A stretch of DNA of 64,000 nt from JAANXG01 sp963731035 (GTDB lineage Bacteria; Pseudomonadota; Gammaproteobacteria; Arenicellales; JAANXG01). The notes below the pieces were generated by a model. It ran no database searches. It had not been told where the DNA came from and saw only the letters and a program-made list of their open reading frames with translations. Positions 40,101 through 48,072 of this stretch are shown piece after piece (the stretch's first letter is position 1; each line of letters starts with the position of its first letter). The stretch is from positions 62,001 to 126,000 of the forward strand of contig CAVSUY010000015.1 in the NCBI GenBank assembly GCA_963731035.1, read 5' to 3'. Both the position numbers and the translations under genes were made by a program.

Positions 40101-40152
40101 TCCCGGCCCGTTGACGACGGTGCATAAGACCTTCTGGATAGAAGAGGAATAA
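34128..40152 (+). pseudogene. pilY1: PilY1-like pilus tip adhesin, multiple frameshifts
   Basis: ATG 34128 starts a signal peptide (FYIIAAAALYFGCSLWTG) and a von Willebrand A domain with the metal site DTSGSMD. The vWA domain resumes near 36825 (GYTPPVDALYEAGAYF) and 37225 (KGFLVLLSDGIANRN). The C-terminal PilC-type beta-propeller (about 38300-39500) has FGDPMHSRPLVLTYG, KIFVGTNDGGIRMLNE, a calcium-loop candidate NVNGDGIIDPTDGD and LIFGGGYD. Between the two vWA parts sit four repeated modules. About 15 single-base frame changes (near 34505, 34765, 35150, 35175, 36370, 37408, 37615, 38790, 38850, 39205, 39760 and others) and an in-frame TAG at 36259 break it. Protein sequence between breaks is intact. 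Either error or fresh decay. Confidence 0.8.
34540..36790 (+). other. Four repeated modules inserted in the PilY1 vWA domain
   Basis: Read across frames, the region gives four related units of 120-190 residues. Shared pattern: RF-x-x-V-x-(V/I)P-x-x-ATI with a following strand such as SASLEF or HAEVEF, then two Trp positions, a helix like NVRNIIQEIVNR or LTSLLQPIIDG, a Trp, and a final strand like APVLRIEY, APTLRVAY or ARLDISY. Units lie at about 34540-35110, 35190-35640, 35740-36150 and 36330-36780. The pattern recalls DNRLRE/CBM-type beta-sandwich modules. That assignment is inference. Confidence 0.55.
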
Positions 40153-40596
40153 ATGACAGAGGCACATAAACAGGCGCCAGGTCGCGCCCAACGAGGGTTC
40201 ACGCTGATCGAGCTCCTGATCGTGGTGGCGGTGATCGCCATCTTGACGGCGATCGCGCTGCCCATGTACCGGGACTACGTGGTGAGGTCGAACCGCTCGG
40301 ACGCGATCGTCTCGTTGACGGAGCTGGCCAACCTGGAGGAGAAGCACTACTCGAACCAGTTGTCCTACACACCCACCATCAGCGCCTTGAGCTACTCGAC
40401 GACGTCGCCGAACCGCTACTACAGTCTCAGCATCGCGACCAACTCCACTACGGGCTATACGTTGACCGCCACGCCGATCGGGCGGCAGTTAGCCGAGGAC
40501 AAGACCTGCCAGCAGTTCACTCTGAACAGCTTCGGTCAGCGCAGCGCCGTGGACTCGGGGGGAAACAACACGTCCCAGAAGTGCTGGAACCGGTAA
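40153..40596 (+). CDS. pilE: Type IV pilin PilE-like
   Basis: A 147-residue pilin of the PilE subgroup. The leader ends at QRG before FTLIELLIVVAVIAILTAIA with Glu5. RDYVVRSNRSDAIVSLTELANLEEKHY is the usual alpha1 continuation, and Cys residues in DKTCQQF and SQKCWNR form the C-terminal disulfide loop. The ATG follows the pilY1 TAA without a gap, and pilVWX-Y1-E is the standard minor-pilin order. PilE of this cluster is a minor pilin in Pseudomonas. Confidence 0.92.
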   Translation: MTEAHKQAPGRAQRGFTLIELLIVVAVIAILTAIALPMYRDYVVRSNRSDAIVSLTELANLEEKHYSNQLSYTPTISALSYSTTSPNRYYSLSIATNSTTGYTLTATPIGRQLAEDKTCQQFTLNSFGQRSAVDSGGNNTSQKCWNR

Positions 40597-40637
40597 CGCG
40601 GGAAGCGGGGGAAAGGTAAGGAAACCGTCCGGTCGAA

Positions 40638-40686
40638 ATCGCGGCTGCACTGGGATCGTTCCTGACGATCCCAGTGCAGCCGCGAT
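40638..40686. terminator. Perfect 22-bp inverted repeat after pilE
   Basis: Arms 40638-40659 and 40665-40686 (starting ATCGCGGCTGCACTGG) pair over a 5-base loop, 42 bases after the pilE stop. The outer ATCGCGGCTG is half of a REP core, so this looks like a rearranged REP. It may end the pil transcript, though no T run follows. Confidence 0.65.
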
Positions 40687-40733
40687 CCAGCAGCCTCAAC
40701 CCCCAATCCGGCGCCCATGCACCACCGCAAACC

Positions 40734-40763
40734 CCGGATCGTAGGAGCGGCTTCAGCCGCGAT
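40734..40763 (-). repeat. REP element containing the lspA stop codon
   Basis: A full REP (core GTAGGAGCGGCTTCAGCC) overlaps the 3' end of lspA; the lspA TGA is read from its palindrome at 40753-40755. About 24 bases of this boundary (GCGATCCAGCAGCCTCAACC) are duplicated at 40681-40703, next to the 22-bp inverted repeat. Confidence 0.88.
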
Positions 40764-41223
40764 CCAGCAGCCTCAACCCCACCACGTCCATCACCAGCAG
40801 CACCGCGCCGATGAAGATGGCGGAATCGGCAACGTTGAAATTCGGCCAGTCGTAGCTCTTGTAGAACCAGTGGATGAAGTCCACGACGTAGCCCTGGTGC
40901 ACGCGGTCGAAGACGTTGCCCAACGCCCCGCCGACAATCAAGGCGTAGGACACGGCGATCTGGCGCTGTGCGGGGGTGAGCCGGTAGAGGGAGTACACCA
41001 GGAACAGGGACACCACCACGGCAACCGCGATGAAGAACCCATTCTGCCAGCCCCCGGCATCATTAAGGGTGCCGAAGGCGGCGCCGGTGTTGTAGGCCAA
41101 CTGCAGGTCGAAGCCCGGCATGATCTTCACCGGCGGCCGGCCCGACAGATACGCCACCGCCAGCCATTTGCTGATCTGGTCCAGCACAAATACCACGACC
41201 GATATCCAAAGGGTCTTCAGCAT
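40753..41223 (-). CDS. lspA: Lipoprotein signal peptidase
   Basis: A 156-residue inner-membrane aspartyl peptidase that removes signal peptides from prolipoproteins. Four membrane segments are seen. Catalytic Asp residues lie in GNVFDRVHQGYVVDFIHW and FNVADSAIF. ATG 41223 is chosen over the longer frame. The C-terminus DRG and stop codon come from a REP element. It follows ileS, as usual, but with a 250-base repeat-filled gap, and fkpB and ispH, which often follow it, are absent. Confidence 0.95.
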   Translation of the reverse strand: MLKTLWISVVVFVLDQISKWLAVAYLSGRPPVKIMPGFDLQLAYNTGAAFGTLNDAGGWQNGFFIAVAVVVSLFLVYSLYRLTPAQRQIAVSYALIVGGALGNVFDRVHQGYVVDFIHWFYKSYDWPNFNVADSAIFIGAVLLVMDVVGLRLLDRG

Positions 41224-41240
41224 CGCGCCGCCAACCAAGA

Positions 41241-41382
41241 TCCCCTCTCCCCTCCGGGGCAATGGAACGCAGCCCTGGCACGATCCAGTTTGTACCCACG
41301 CATACTGGGAACCGGGAAGGGCGCGAACGCGGTCTTAAACGTCGTCCCCTCACCCCAGCCCTCTCCCGCAAACGGGAGAGGG
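41241..41382. repeat. Dispersed palindrome family 2, one full and one partial copy
   Basis: The full copy (41311-41382) has an AACCGGGAAGGGCG flank, then CCCCTCACCCCAGCC and the hairpin CCCTCTCCCG/CGGGAGAGGG (41359-41368 with 41373-41382). A shorter piece (TCCCCTCTCCCCTCCGGGG) lies at 41241-41259. Related copies lie before proB near 48 kb. The family is unlike the REP and separates ileS from lspA. Confidence 0.75.
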
Positions 41383-41473
41383 AGTTGGTGCGGGGCGCGG
41401 GACGGAGCAGCGCCAGACGAAGGAACCATCCGACAAACCGCCGCGGCGCTGACGCGCACGATAGATGCATCCA

Positions 41474-44305
41474 TCAGGCGTACAGCCGCGTCTCCCCGAC
41501 GCCGGCGACGTTCTCCACGCAGCGGCCGCAAAGCTCGGGGTGATCGGGGTTGGTGCCGACGTCGCGCCGCCGGTGCCAGCAGCGTACACACTTCGGCTTG
41601 TCGGATTTCTCCACCGCCACGAACACGTTCTCGAGCCCCGACGATTCCAGGGACTGGGGGCGCTCCCTTGACGGCCGGGCCTCGGCGCCGGAAGTGATGA
41701 ACACGAAGCGAAGCTCGTCGCCGAGATCGCGCAGAACTCCCAGGTACGGCTCATCGCAGTACACGGTAACTTCCGCATCCAGGCCGGCGCCGATGTCACC
41801 CGCATTGCGCACCGCTTCCAGGGTACGCATGACCGCTTGCCGCACCTCGATCACCCGGTCCCAGTACTCACCGTTCTTCTCGCTGTCCTCGAGCCGTGCC
41901 GGCGGCCAACCGTCGTACCAGGTATTGAGCAGCACCGACTCGTTCCGACTCCCCGGCATGCAGCGCCAGATCTCCTCCGAAGTGAAGGCCAGCACCGGCG
42001 CCAGCCAACGAACCAGGGCTTCCAACACGTAGTACATCGCCGTTTGCGCGGAACGCCGGGCCAGGCTATCCCTGGGCGTCGTGTACAGGCGGTCCTTGAG
42101 GACATCGAGGTAAAAGCCGCCCATCTCCACCACGCAGAACTGGTGGAGCTTCTGGTACATCAGATGGAACTGGTAGTTCTCGTACGCTTCCAGGATTTCC
42201 GACTGCAGGGCCTGGGCCTTGGCCAGGGCCCAGCGATCCAGGGCCAGCATGTCGTCAACCGCTACCGGGTCCTTGTCCGGATCGAAATCCGCCAGGTTGC
42301 CCAACAGGTAACGCGCCGTGTTGCGCATGCGGCGATAGGAATCCGCCACCCGCTTCAAAATCTCGTCCGAGATGCTCATCTCCCCGCGGTAGTCCGTGGC
42401 CGCGACCCACAACCGCAGGATATCCGCGCCCAGGGTATTGATTACCTCCTGGGGTGCGATCACGTTGCCCCGGGACTTGGACATCTTGTGTCCCTGCGCG
42501 TCGACGGTGAACCCGTGGGTCAGAACACCCTTATAGGGCGCCTTGCCGGTGATCGCGACACCGGTCAGGATGCTGGACTGAAACCACCCCCGGTGCTGGT
42601 CGGAGCCCTCGAGGTACAGATCAGCGGGCCGCTGGAGCTCGTCGCGGGTGCACAGCACGGTGTCATGGGTCGTGCCGGAGTCGAACCACACGTCCAGGGT
42701 GTCGGTGACCTTTCGGTACCGCTCGATGTCCGCGCCCAGCAGCTCGGCGTCGTCGAGGTCGAACCAGGCGTCGATGCCACCGCCGGTTTCCATCTCATGC
42801 GCCACCCGCTCCAACAACTCGGGCATGCGCGGGTGCAGCTCATCCGTCTCCCGGTCAACGTAGAAGGCGATGGGCGTGCCCCAGTAGCGCTGCCGGGAGA
42901 TACACCAGTCCGGCCGGTTGGCCACCATGCCGTGGATCCGCGCCCGACCCCAGTCGGGATGGAACGAGACTTTTTCGATCTGATCCAGCACCGCCCGGCG
43001 CAGACCGTGGTTGTCCATGCTCACGAACCATTGCGTCGTCGCGCGGAATATGACGGGAGACTTGTGCCGCCAGCAATGGGGATAGCTGTGCTCGTAGTTC
43101 TCCGCGTGCACCAGGGCGCCTCTTTCCTTCAGCACCTCGATGACATGGTCGTTCGCCTTGAACACGAACTCCCCGGCGAAGTACTCGGTCGCGGGCAGGA
43201 AGCAGCCGTCGGGCCCCACAGGGTTGTCGACCGTCAAGCCATACTTGCGGCCGAGCTCGAAGTCCTCCTGGCCGTGTCCCGGGGCCGTATGGACCAATCC
43301 AGTGCCCGCTTCGATGGTGACGTGTTCGGCCAGTACACACGGTACCCGCCGGTCCAGGAACGGGTGTTGCAGCTCGAGCCCTTCCAGGTCCCTGCCGCGG
43401 CAGCGCCCCAGGACCTCGTAGTCCTCGTCCCCGTAGCGTTTCATGGCGGATTCCAGAAGGTCCGACACCAGCACGAAATACTCGAAACCCTTGTCCCCCT
43501 GCCGCTTGACCAGGACGTATTCCAGATCCGGGTGCAGGGCCACGGCCTGATTCGCGGGCAGAGTCCAGGGCGTGGTAGTCCAGATCACCGCGGACACGGG
43601 ATTGCCGCCCACGGCGCCCGTAACCCCCATGCGGCGCTCGCAGTCGTCGGGGTCGACGACGCGGAATCGTACATCCACCGCCGGCGAGGTCTTCTCCTGG
43701 TACTCGATTTCCGCTTCCGCCAGGGCCGAGCCACAGTCGGAGCACCAGTAGACCGGCATCAGGCCGTAGTACAGGTGTCCCTTGTCGAGTATCTTGCCCA
43801 GCGCCCGGACGGTGTTCGCCTCGGTTGCCGGGGCCATGGTGAGGTACGGGTCGTCCCAGTCTCCCACCACGCCCAGTCGGATGAAATCGCGTTTCTGTGA
43901 GTCGATCTGCTCGGTCGCATAGGCGCGGCAGAGCCGGCGAAAGGCCCTGGGGTCGCGTCGCGCCTCCTCGCGGCCGTGGATCTTCTCGACTTCGTGCTCG
44001 ATGGGCAAGCCGTGGCAGTCCCAGCCCGGGACGTAAGGCGAGTCAAATCCGCTCAGGGTCCGGGACTTGACAATGATGTCCTTGAGGACCTTGTTGACCG
44101 CGTGGCCGATGTGAATCACGCCGTTGGCGTACGGGGGGCCGTCGTGGAGGATGAACTTCTCGCGGCCCGAACCCTCTTCGCGCAGACGTTGGTAGATGCC
44201 GATCCGGTCCCAGTACGAGAGGATCTCGGGCTCGCGCTTGGCGAGGTTGCCCCGCATCGGGAATTCCGTGGAAGGCAGATTGATCGTGTCTTTATAGTCG
44301 CTCAT
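41474..44305 (-). CDS. ileS: Isoleucyl-tRNA synthetase
   Basis: A 943-residue class I synthetase. HIGH is in PYANGVIHIGHAVNK (65-68). The large editing domain follows (about 190-400, with the WTTTPWTLPAN segment), then KMSKSRGN near 605. The C-terminal zinc finger is CVRCWHRRRDVG with ELCGRCVENV. All catalytic parts are present and the length is normal for gammaproteobacteria. It starts 6 bases after ribF, in the standard ribF-ileS-lspA order. Confidence 0.98.
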   Translation of the reverse strand: MSDYKDTINLPSTEFPMRGNLAKREPEILSYWDRIGIYQRLREEGSGREKFILHDGPPYANGVIHIGHAVNKVLKDIIVKSRTLSGFDSPYVPGWDCHGLPIEHEVEKIHGREEARRDPRAFRRLCRAYATEQIDSQKRDFIRLGVVGDWDDPYLTMAPATEANTVRALGKILDKGHLYYGLMPVYWCSDCGSALAEAEIEYQEKTSPAVDVRFRVVDPDDCERRMGVTGAVGGNPVSAVIWTTTPWTLPANQAVALHPDLEYVLVKRQGDKGFEYFVLVSDLLESAMKRYGDEDYEVLGRCRGRDLEGLELQHPFLDRRVPCVLAEHVTIEAGTGLVHTAPGHGQEDFELGRKYGLTVDNPVGPDGCFLPATEYFAGEFVFKANDHVIEVLKERGALVHAENYEHSYPHCWRHKSPVIFRATTQWFVSMDNHGLRRAVLDQIEKVSFHPDWGRARIHGMVANRPDWCISRQRYWGTPIAFYVDRETDELHPRMPELLERVAHEMETGGGIDAWFDLDDAELLGADIERYRKVTDTLDVWFDSGTTHDTVLCTRDELQRPADLYLEGSDQHRGWFQSSILTGVAITGKAPYKGVLTHGFTVDAQGHKMSKSRGNVIAPQEVINTLGADILRLWVAATDYRGEMSISDEILKRVADSYRRMRNTARYLLGNLADFDPDKDPVAVDDMLALDRWALAKAQALQSEILEAYENYQFHLMYQKLHQFCVVEMGGFYLDVLKDRLYTTPRDSLARRSAQTAMYYVLEALVRWLAPVLAFTSEEIWRCMPGSRNESVLLNTWYDGWPPARLEDSEKNGEYWDRVIEVRQAVMRTLEAVRNAGDIGAGLDAEVTVYCDEPYLGVLRDLGDELRFVFITSGAEARPSRERPQSLESSGLENVFVAVEKSDKPKCVRCWHRRRDVGTNPDHPELCGRCVENVAGVGETRLYA

Positions 44306-44311
44306 AAAACG

Positions 44312-45283
44312 TCATGCTGTGTTGGCCCTGCCCGCACCGTCGCCCCTCCCGCTCCGGCCCCTGAAGAACTCCTCGGCGTGCCTGATGTCCGCCGCAATCT
44401 GCGCCTTCAAAGCATCGAAGGTCTCGAACCGCTCCTCGTCCCGTATTCGTACGAGAAATCCCACCTCTATCCGCCTGCCATAGATGTCGCCGTCGAAATC
44501 GAGGAGATACACCTCCAGCAAGGCCTTGGCCGGCCCCGGCACGGTAGGCCGCACGCCGATGCTCGCCACACCGTTCACCGCCGAACTGCCGAGCCCATAC
44601 ACCTCGACGGCGTATATGCCCGTAAACGGCGGTCGACGCCGGGCCATGTCGATGTTGGCGGTGGGAAATCCCCACTCCCGACCCCGCTTGTCGCCGTGTA
44701 CCACCCGGCCGCGAATGCGGAATGGACGGCCGAGCATCGTTTCCGCCTCTTCGAAGCGCCCGGCCGCCAACGACTCGCGGATACGCGTGCTGCTCACCCG
44801 GGCGCCGTCGACCTGGTAGGTATCGGCTTCCTCGACGCTGAACCCGAACCGCGACCCGGCATCCACCAGGGTTGTGAAATCTCCCTTGCGGCCGTGACCG
44901 AAGCGGAAGTCGTCACCCACCACCAGGTGGTGCACGCCCAGCGCCTCCACCAGCAAGTGCTGAACGAAATCCGCAGCGCTGGTTTGCGCAACGGCGCGGT
45001 TGAAGCGAAGGCACAGCAGATAATCCACGCCGACGCCCGTCAGCAAGGCGAGCTTGTCGCGCAAAGGGCTCAACCGCGCCGGCGCCTCATTCCCCCTGAA
45101 ATACTCCTGGGGCTGCGGCTCGAAGACCACGACCATGGACGGGCGGCCCAATTCGCGGCTGCGGCGCTCGAGCTGGGCGATCACCGCGCGGTGCCCGACG
45201 TGAACGCCATCGAAATTGCCGATCGTCACCACGCAGCCGCGGTGACGCGGCTCGATATTCAACCGCCCACGAATGACTTCCAC
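44312..45283 (-). CDS. ribF: Bifunctional riboflavin kinase/FMN adenylyltransferase
   Basis: About 323 residues. The N-terminal adenylyltransferase (1-185) has GNFDGVHVGHRAVI and VVGDDFRFGHGRKGD, and the C-terminal flavokinase (about 190-310) has GDKRGREWGFPTANI. It converts riboflavin to FMN and FAD. GTG 45283 is used because family proteins begin just before this Ile-Arg-Gly stretch; the longer frame adds an Arg-rich tail. It is co-transcribed with ileS. Confidence 0.95.
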   Translation of the reverse strand: MEVIRGRLNIEPRHRGCVVTIGNFDGVHVGHRAVIAQLERRSRELGRPSMVVVFEPQPQEYFRGNEAPARLSPLRDKLALLTGVGVDYLLCLRFNRAVAQTSAADFVQHLLVEALGVHHLVVGDDFRFGHGRKGDFTTLVDAGSRFGFSVEEADTYQVDGARVSSTRIRESLAAGRFEEAETMLGRPFRIRGRVVHGDKRGREWGFPTANIDMARRRPPFTGIYAVEVYGLGSSAVNGVASIGVRPTVPGPAKALLEVYLLDFDGDIYGRRIEVGFLVRIRDEERFETFDALKAQIAADIRHAEEFFRGRSGRGDGAGRANTA

Positions 45284-45404
45284 TACTCGCCCCGTATCCC
45301 GATCAAAGCCGCACCGAATTCGTCGCCGCAAACAAAACCGGACATTTTATACAAGTGCCCGCTGCGACTCCAAGAAGCGCGCGCCGGGACGGCGGGTACG
45401 CCAC

Positions 45405-45821
45405 TCACGCCCAGTCGGGGTCCAGCTCTTCGACGGCCTCGACCAGCGGACGGCGGCCGGCAAATCCGTCGTCGTAGCCGTGATAGTGGGCGACCCTGAG
45501 CTCGGGGTACTTCCAGCACAGGTATCCGTCGCCGGTGTCGAAATCCACCAGCCACAAGCCTTTCACCACCACGCCCAGGCGCTCCAGCTTGCTCACCCAG
45601 CGCTTGATGATCTCTTCGTACTCCCGCTGGACCGCAGGCGTTCGGGGATCCGTGGCCAGCATGTTGTTGAGCCGTTGCTTGACTGGAGCCAGCTCCCCGG
45701 CTGACTGCTCGGTAATGCCTCGAATCAAAGGCAGCAGGGCTTCCGCCTCGGCGAGCGTGAAGACCCGCGGCTCGCCGACCGCGCCGATTTGATGGATCTG
45801 TACCGCGTTGGCACTGCTCAT
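45405..45821 (-). CDS. DUF2203 family protein
   Basis: A 138-residue soluble protein. RVFTLAEAEALLPLIRGITE near the N-terminus and LVDFDTGDGYLCWKYPE near the C-terminus are the DUF2203 signature. No function is known for the family. Its ATG (45821) overlaps the last base of the murJ stop, so it is translationally coupled to murJ. ribF follows 121 bases later. Confidence 0.85.
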   Translation of the reverse strand: MSSANAVQIHQIGAVGEPRVFTLAEAEALLPLIRGITEQSAGELAPVKQRLNNMLATDPRTPAVQREYEEIIKRWVSKLERLGVVVKGLWLVDFDTGDGYLCWKYPELRVAHYHGYDDGFAGRRPLVEAVEELDPDWA

Positions 45822-47371
45822 TATTCGAGTTCAGCCCGCCTGAGTATGAGTTGATCGGGTCGTATACCACAGGCAAGTATAACCAAAAAATACACCGCCG
45901 CAGCGGCCCCGATCCAGCCCGACAGGTACAGCGCGCGCTCGACGGTGCCACGAGCCGCCCACTCGTCCGGGCTGGCGACGCCCCAGATCAACACCGCCGA
46001 CATGGCAATGCCCGCAGCACCGACTTTGGACAGAAACTTAATCCACCCGGGGCGGGGTTTGAAGATCCCCTCCTGCATCAGCAGGTGCAGCAGAAGCAGC
46101 GCATTAACCCAGGCGGCCAGCGACGTTGCCAGCGCAAGACCGGTGTGCCGCATGGGCGAAACCAGGATCAGGCTGAGGATGATGTTGACCACCATGGACA
46201 CCGCCGCCACCTTGACCGGAGTCTTGGTGTCCTGGCGGGCGAAGAATCCGGGCGCCAGTACCTTCACCATGACGAAAGCGGCAAGCCCCACCGCATAGGC
46301 TACCAGGGCGAAGGACATCATGCGAACGTCGTCCGGTGTCGTGCTTCCGTGCAGGAACAGGGTGCTCAGAATCGGAGCCGCCATCAGGATCAATCCGATC
46401 ATCGCAGGAACCGAAATCAGACACACCCAGCGCAGCGACCAATCGAGCATCTCGGAGAATGCCTCGCCATGCCCTCTGGAGTGGAGCTTCGACAGGCTCG
46501 GCAACATTACCGTAGCCAGTGCGATCCCGAACACACCGAGGGGAAACTCCATGATTCTGTCGGAGTAGTACAGCCACGACACGCTGCCGGTTACCAGAAA
46601 GGACGCCAGCAGCGTACCCACCAGAATGTTGATCTGGGCGACGGATACACCGAACATCGCCGGCAGCATGAGCCGGAATACCCGGCGCACGCCCTCGTCC
46701 CGGATACTGGGGCGGGGAAAAGGCAACGCGCCCTCTCGGCGCAGGAACGGCACCTGGAACGCGAGCTGCAACAGCCCCGCCGCCAACACACCAATGGACA
46801 CTCCCACCGCCGCGTTCGGGGCGAGCGGAACCACCCACAGGGCGGCCGCGATCATGCACAGATTGAGAAACACCGGCGTCACCGCCGGAACCCCGAAGCG
46901 CCCACAGGTATTGAGAATGCCGGCCGACATGGCCACCAGAGAGATGAACAGCAGGTAGGGAAACGTGAGGCGCAGCGAATCCACGGTTATGCTGAACTTG
47001 TCCGGCTCGTCTATGTAGCCCGGCGCGATCACCGTTACGAATTCCGGTGCCGCCCACAGTCCGAGCAGCGTCAGGATCACCAGGATTGCGCCCAGCATGC
47101 CGGTCATGTGGTCGAGAAACGCTCCCGCGTCCTCCGCGCTGCCCTGCTCGCGGAACTCCGAATACACCGGTATGAAGGCCTGGGAGAACGCGCCTTCAGC
47201 GAATATTCGGCGGAAAAAATTGGGAATACGGAAAGCGACGAAAAACGCGTCGGCCATCAATCCGGCGCCCATGACGTTGGCAAACACGATATCCCGTACC
47301 AGTCCGCTGACCCGTGAGACCAGGGTCATGGCGGCAACCACCAGCGTCGATTTCAAAAGCTTGCGCGACAT
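45821..47371 (-). CDS. murJ: Lipid II flippase MurJ
   Basis: A 516-residue integral membrane protein of the MOP superfamily with about 14 hydrophobic segments. The N-terminus TLVSRVSGLVRDIVFANVMG and FRIPNFFRRIFAEGAFSQAF are the MurJ signature. It moves lipid II to the periplasmic side for cell-wall synthesis. Gene order rpsT-murJ-ribF-ileS matches other gammaproteobacteria, except that rpsT is also on this strand with its own terminator. Confidence 0.96.
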   Translation of the reverse strand: MSRKLLKSTLVVAAMTLVSRVSGLVRDIVFANVMGAGLMADAFFVAFRIPNFFRRIFAEGAFSQAFIPVYSEFREQGSAEDAGAFLDHMTGMLGAILVILTLLGLWAAPEFVTVIAPGYIDEPDKFSITVDSLRLTFPYLLFISLVAMSAGILNTCGRFGVPAVTPVFLNLCMIAAALWVVPLAPNAAVGVSIGVLAAGLLQLAFQVPFLRREGALPFPRPSIRDEGVRRVFRLMLPAMFGVSVAQINILVGTLLASFLVTGSVSWLYYSDRIMEFPLGVFGIALATVMLPSLSKLHSRGHGEAFSEMLDWSLRWVCLISVPAMIGLILMAAPILSTLFLHGSTTPDDVRMMSFALVAYAVGLAAFVMVKVLAPGFFARQDTKTPVKVAAVSMVVNIILSLILVSPMRHTGLALATSLAAWVNALLLLHLLMQEGIFKPRPGWIKFLSKVGAAGIAMSAVLIWGVASPDEWAARGTVERALYLSGWIGAAAAVYFLVILACGIRPDQLILRRAELE

Positions 47372-47458
47372 GCCGCTTGTGTTTAGCTCCGGCTGACGAT
47401 CTGCAGACGCCGGCTACTATAAAGGAAATTCGCGAGCGATCTCAGATGTGGACAGCAA

Positions 47459-47482
47459 AACGCCCGGCACTGGCCGGGCGTT
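47459..47482 (-). terminator. Terminator of rpsT
   Basis: A perfect 10-bp stem (AACGCCCGGC with GCCGGGCGTT) over the loop ACTG, 29 bases after the rpsT stop. Read on the minus strand the stem runs into TTTTGC, a short U tract. Confidence 0.8.
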
Positions 47483-47511
47483 CTGGAAAAACTCGATTTG
47501 GAGACCGTGGA

Positions 47512-47781
47512 TCAGCCGGCGCTGATGCTGCGCACCCGCCGGTTCAGACGGGATTTCAGGCGCGCCGCGCGATTGCGGTGATGATGGCCCTGGTGCACCG
47601 CTTTGTCGATCAGGGACGTGGCCCGCTGGTAGGCGGCGCGCGCGCCCTCGGAATTGTTCTCGCGGACCTGCTTCAACACTTCCCGGATGGACGTGCGGAC
47701 CGTCGAGCGCTGGGGCCCGTTGTGAAGGCGCCGCGCCTCATTCTGCCTGGCCCGTTTGCGTGCTTGTGGTGAGTTCGCCAA
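47512..47781 (-). CDS. rpsT: 30S ribosomal protein S20
   Basis: An 89-residue basic protein starting MANSPQARKRARQNEARRLH, with RTSIREVLKQVRE and HHHRNRAARLKSRLNRRVRS, all typical of S20. It binds the 5' domain of 16S rRNA. It is transcribed alone and ends at a strong terminator. Confidence 0.97.
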   Translation of the reverse strand: MANSPQARKRARQNEARRLHNGPQRSTVRTSIREVLKQVRENNSEGARAAYQRATSLIDKAVHQGHHHRNRAARLKSRLNRRVRSISAG

Positions 47782-47865
47782 TGCTCTTGCCGGTATTCAA
47801 CTGAGAGGGGGCGCAAATATCCATTTTTTGCCCTGCCGTGTCAAGGCACCCCCTGGACGAAAGGT

Positions 47866-48027
47866 CCCCTCTCCCGCCCGCGGGAGAGGGATAGGGTGAG
47901 GGCAATGGATATTAGCCTCGACACGAAACCGCGTGGTAATCCACGATGCCGCGTAACCGGGAAGGGCGAGAACGCGAAGCTCGCTCCTATTCCCCTCACC
48001 CCAACCCTCTCCCCAGAGGGGAGAGGG
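47866..48027. repeat. Inverted pair of dispersed palindrome family 2
   Basis: One copy (hairpin 47867-47876 with 47881-47890, followed by ATAGGGTGAGGGC) faces an inverse copy (47955-48027: AACCGGGAAGGGCG, CCCCTCACCCCAACC, hairpin CCCTCTCCCC/GGGGAGAGGG). The latter closely matches the copy between ileS and lspA. Together they fill the 291-base gap between rpsT and the proB stop. No gene is seen there. Confidence 0.78.
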
Positions 48028-48072
48028 GGGATGTATACGAGAGTTTGAAACGGGTTCAATCCCTGCCCGCCC

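Noticed and set aside
41837..43900. 687-residue frame opposite ileS
   Set aside because: Antisense shadow with no recognisable domain; ileS is complete on the other strand.
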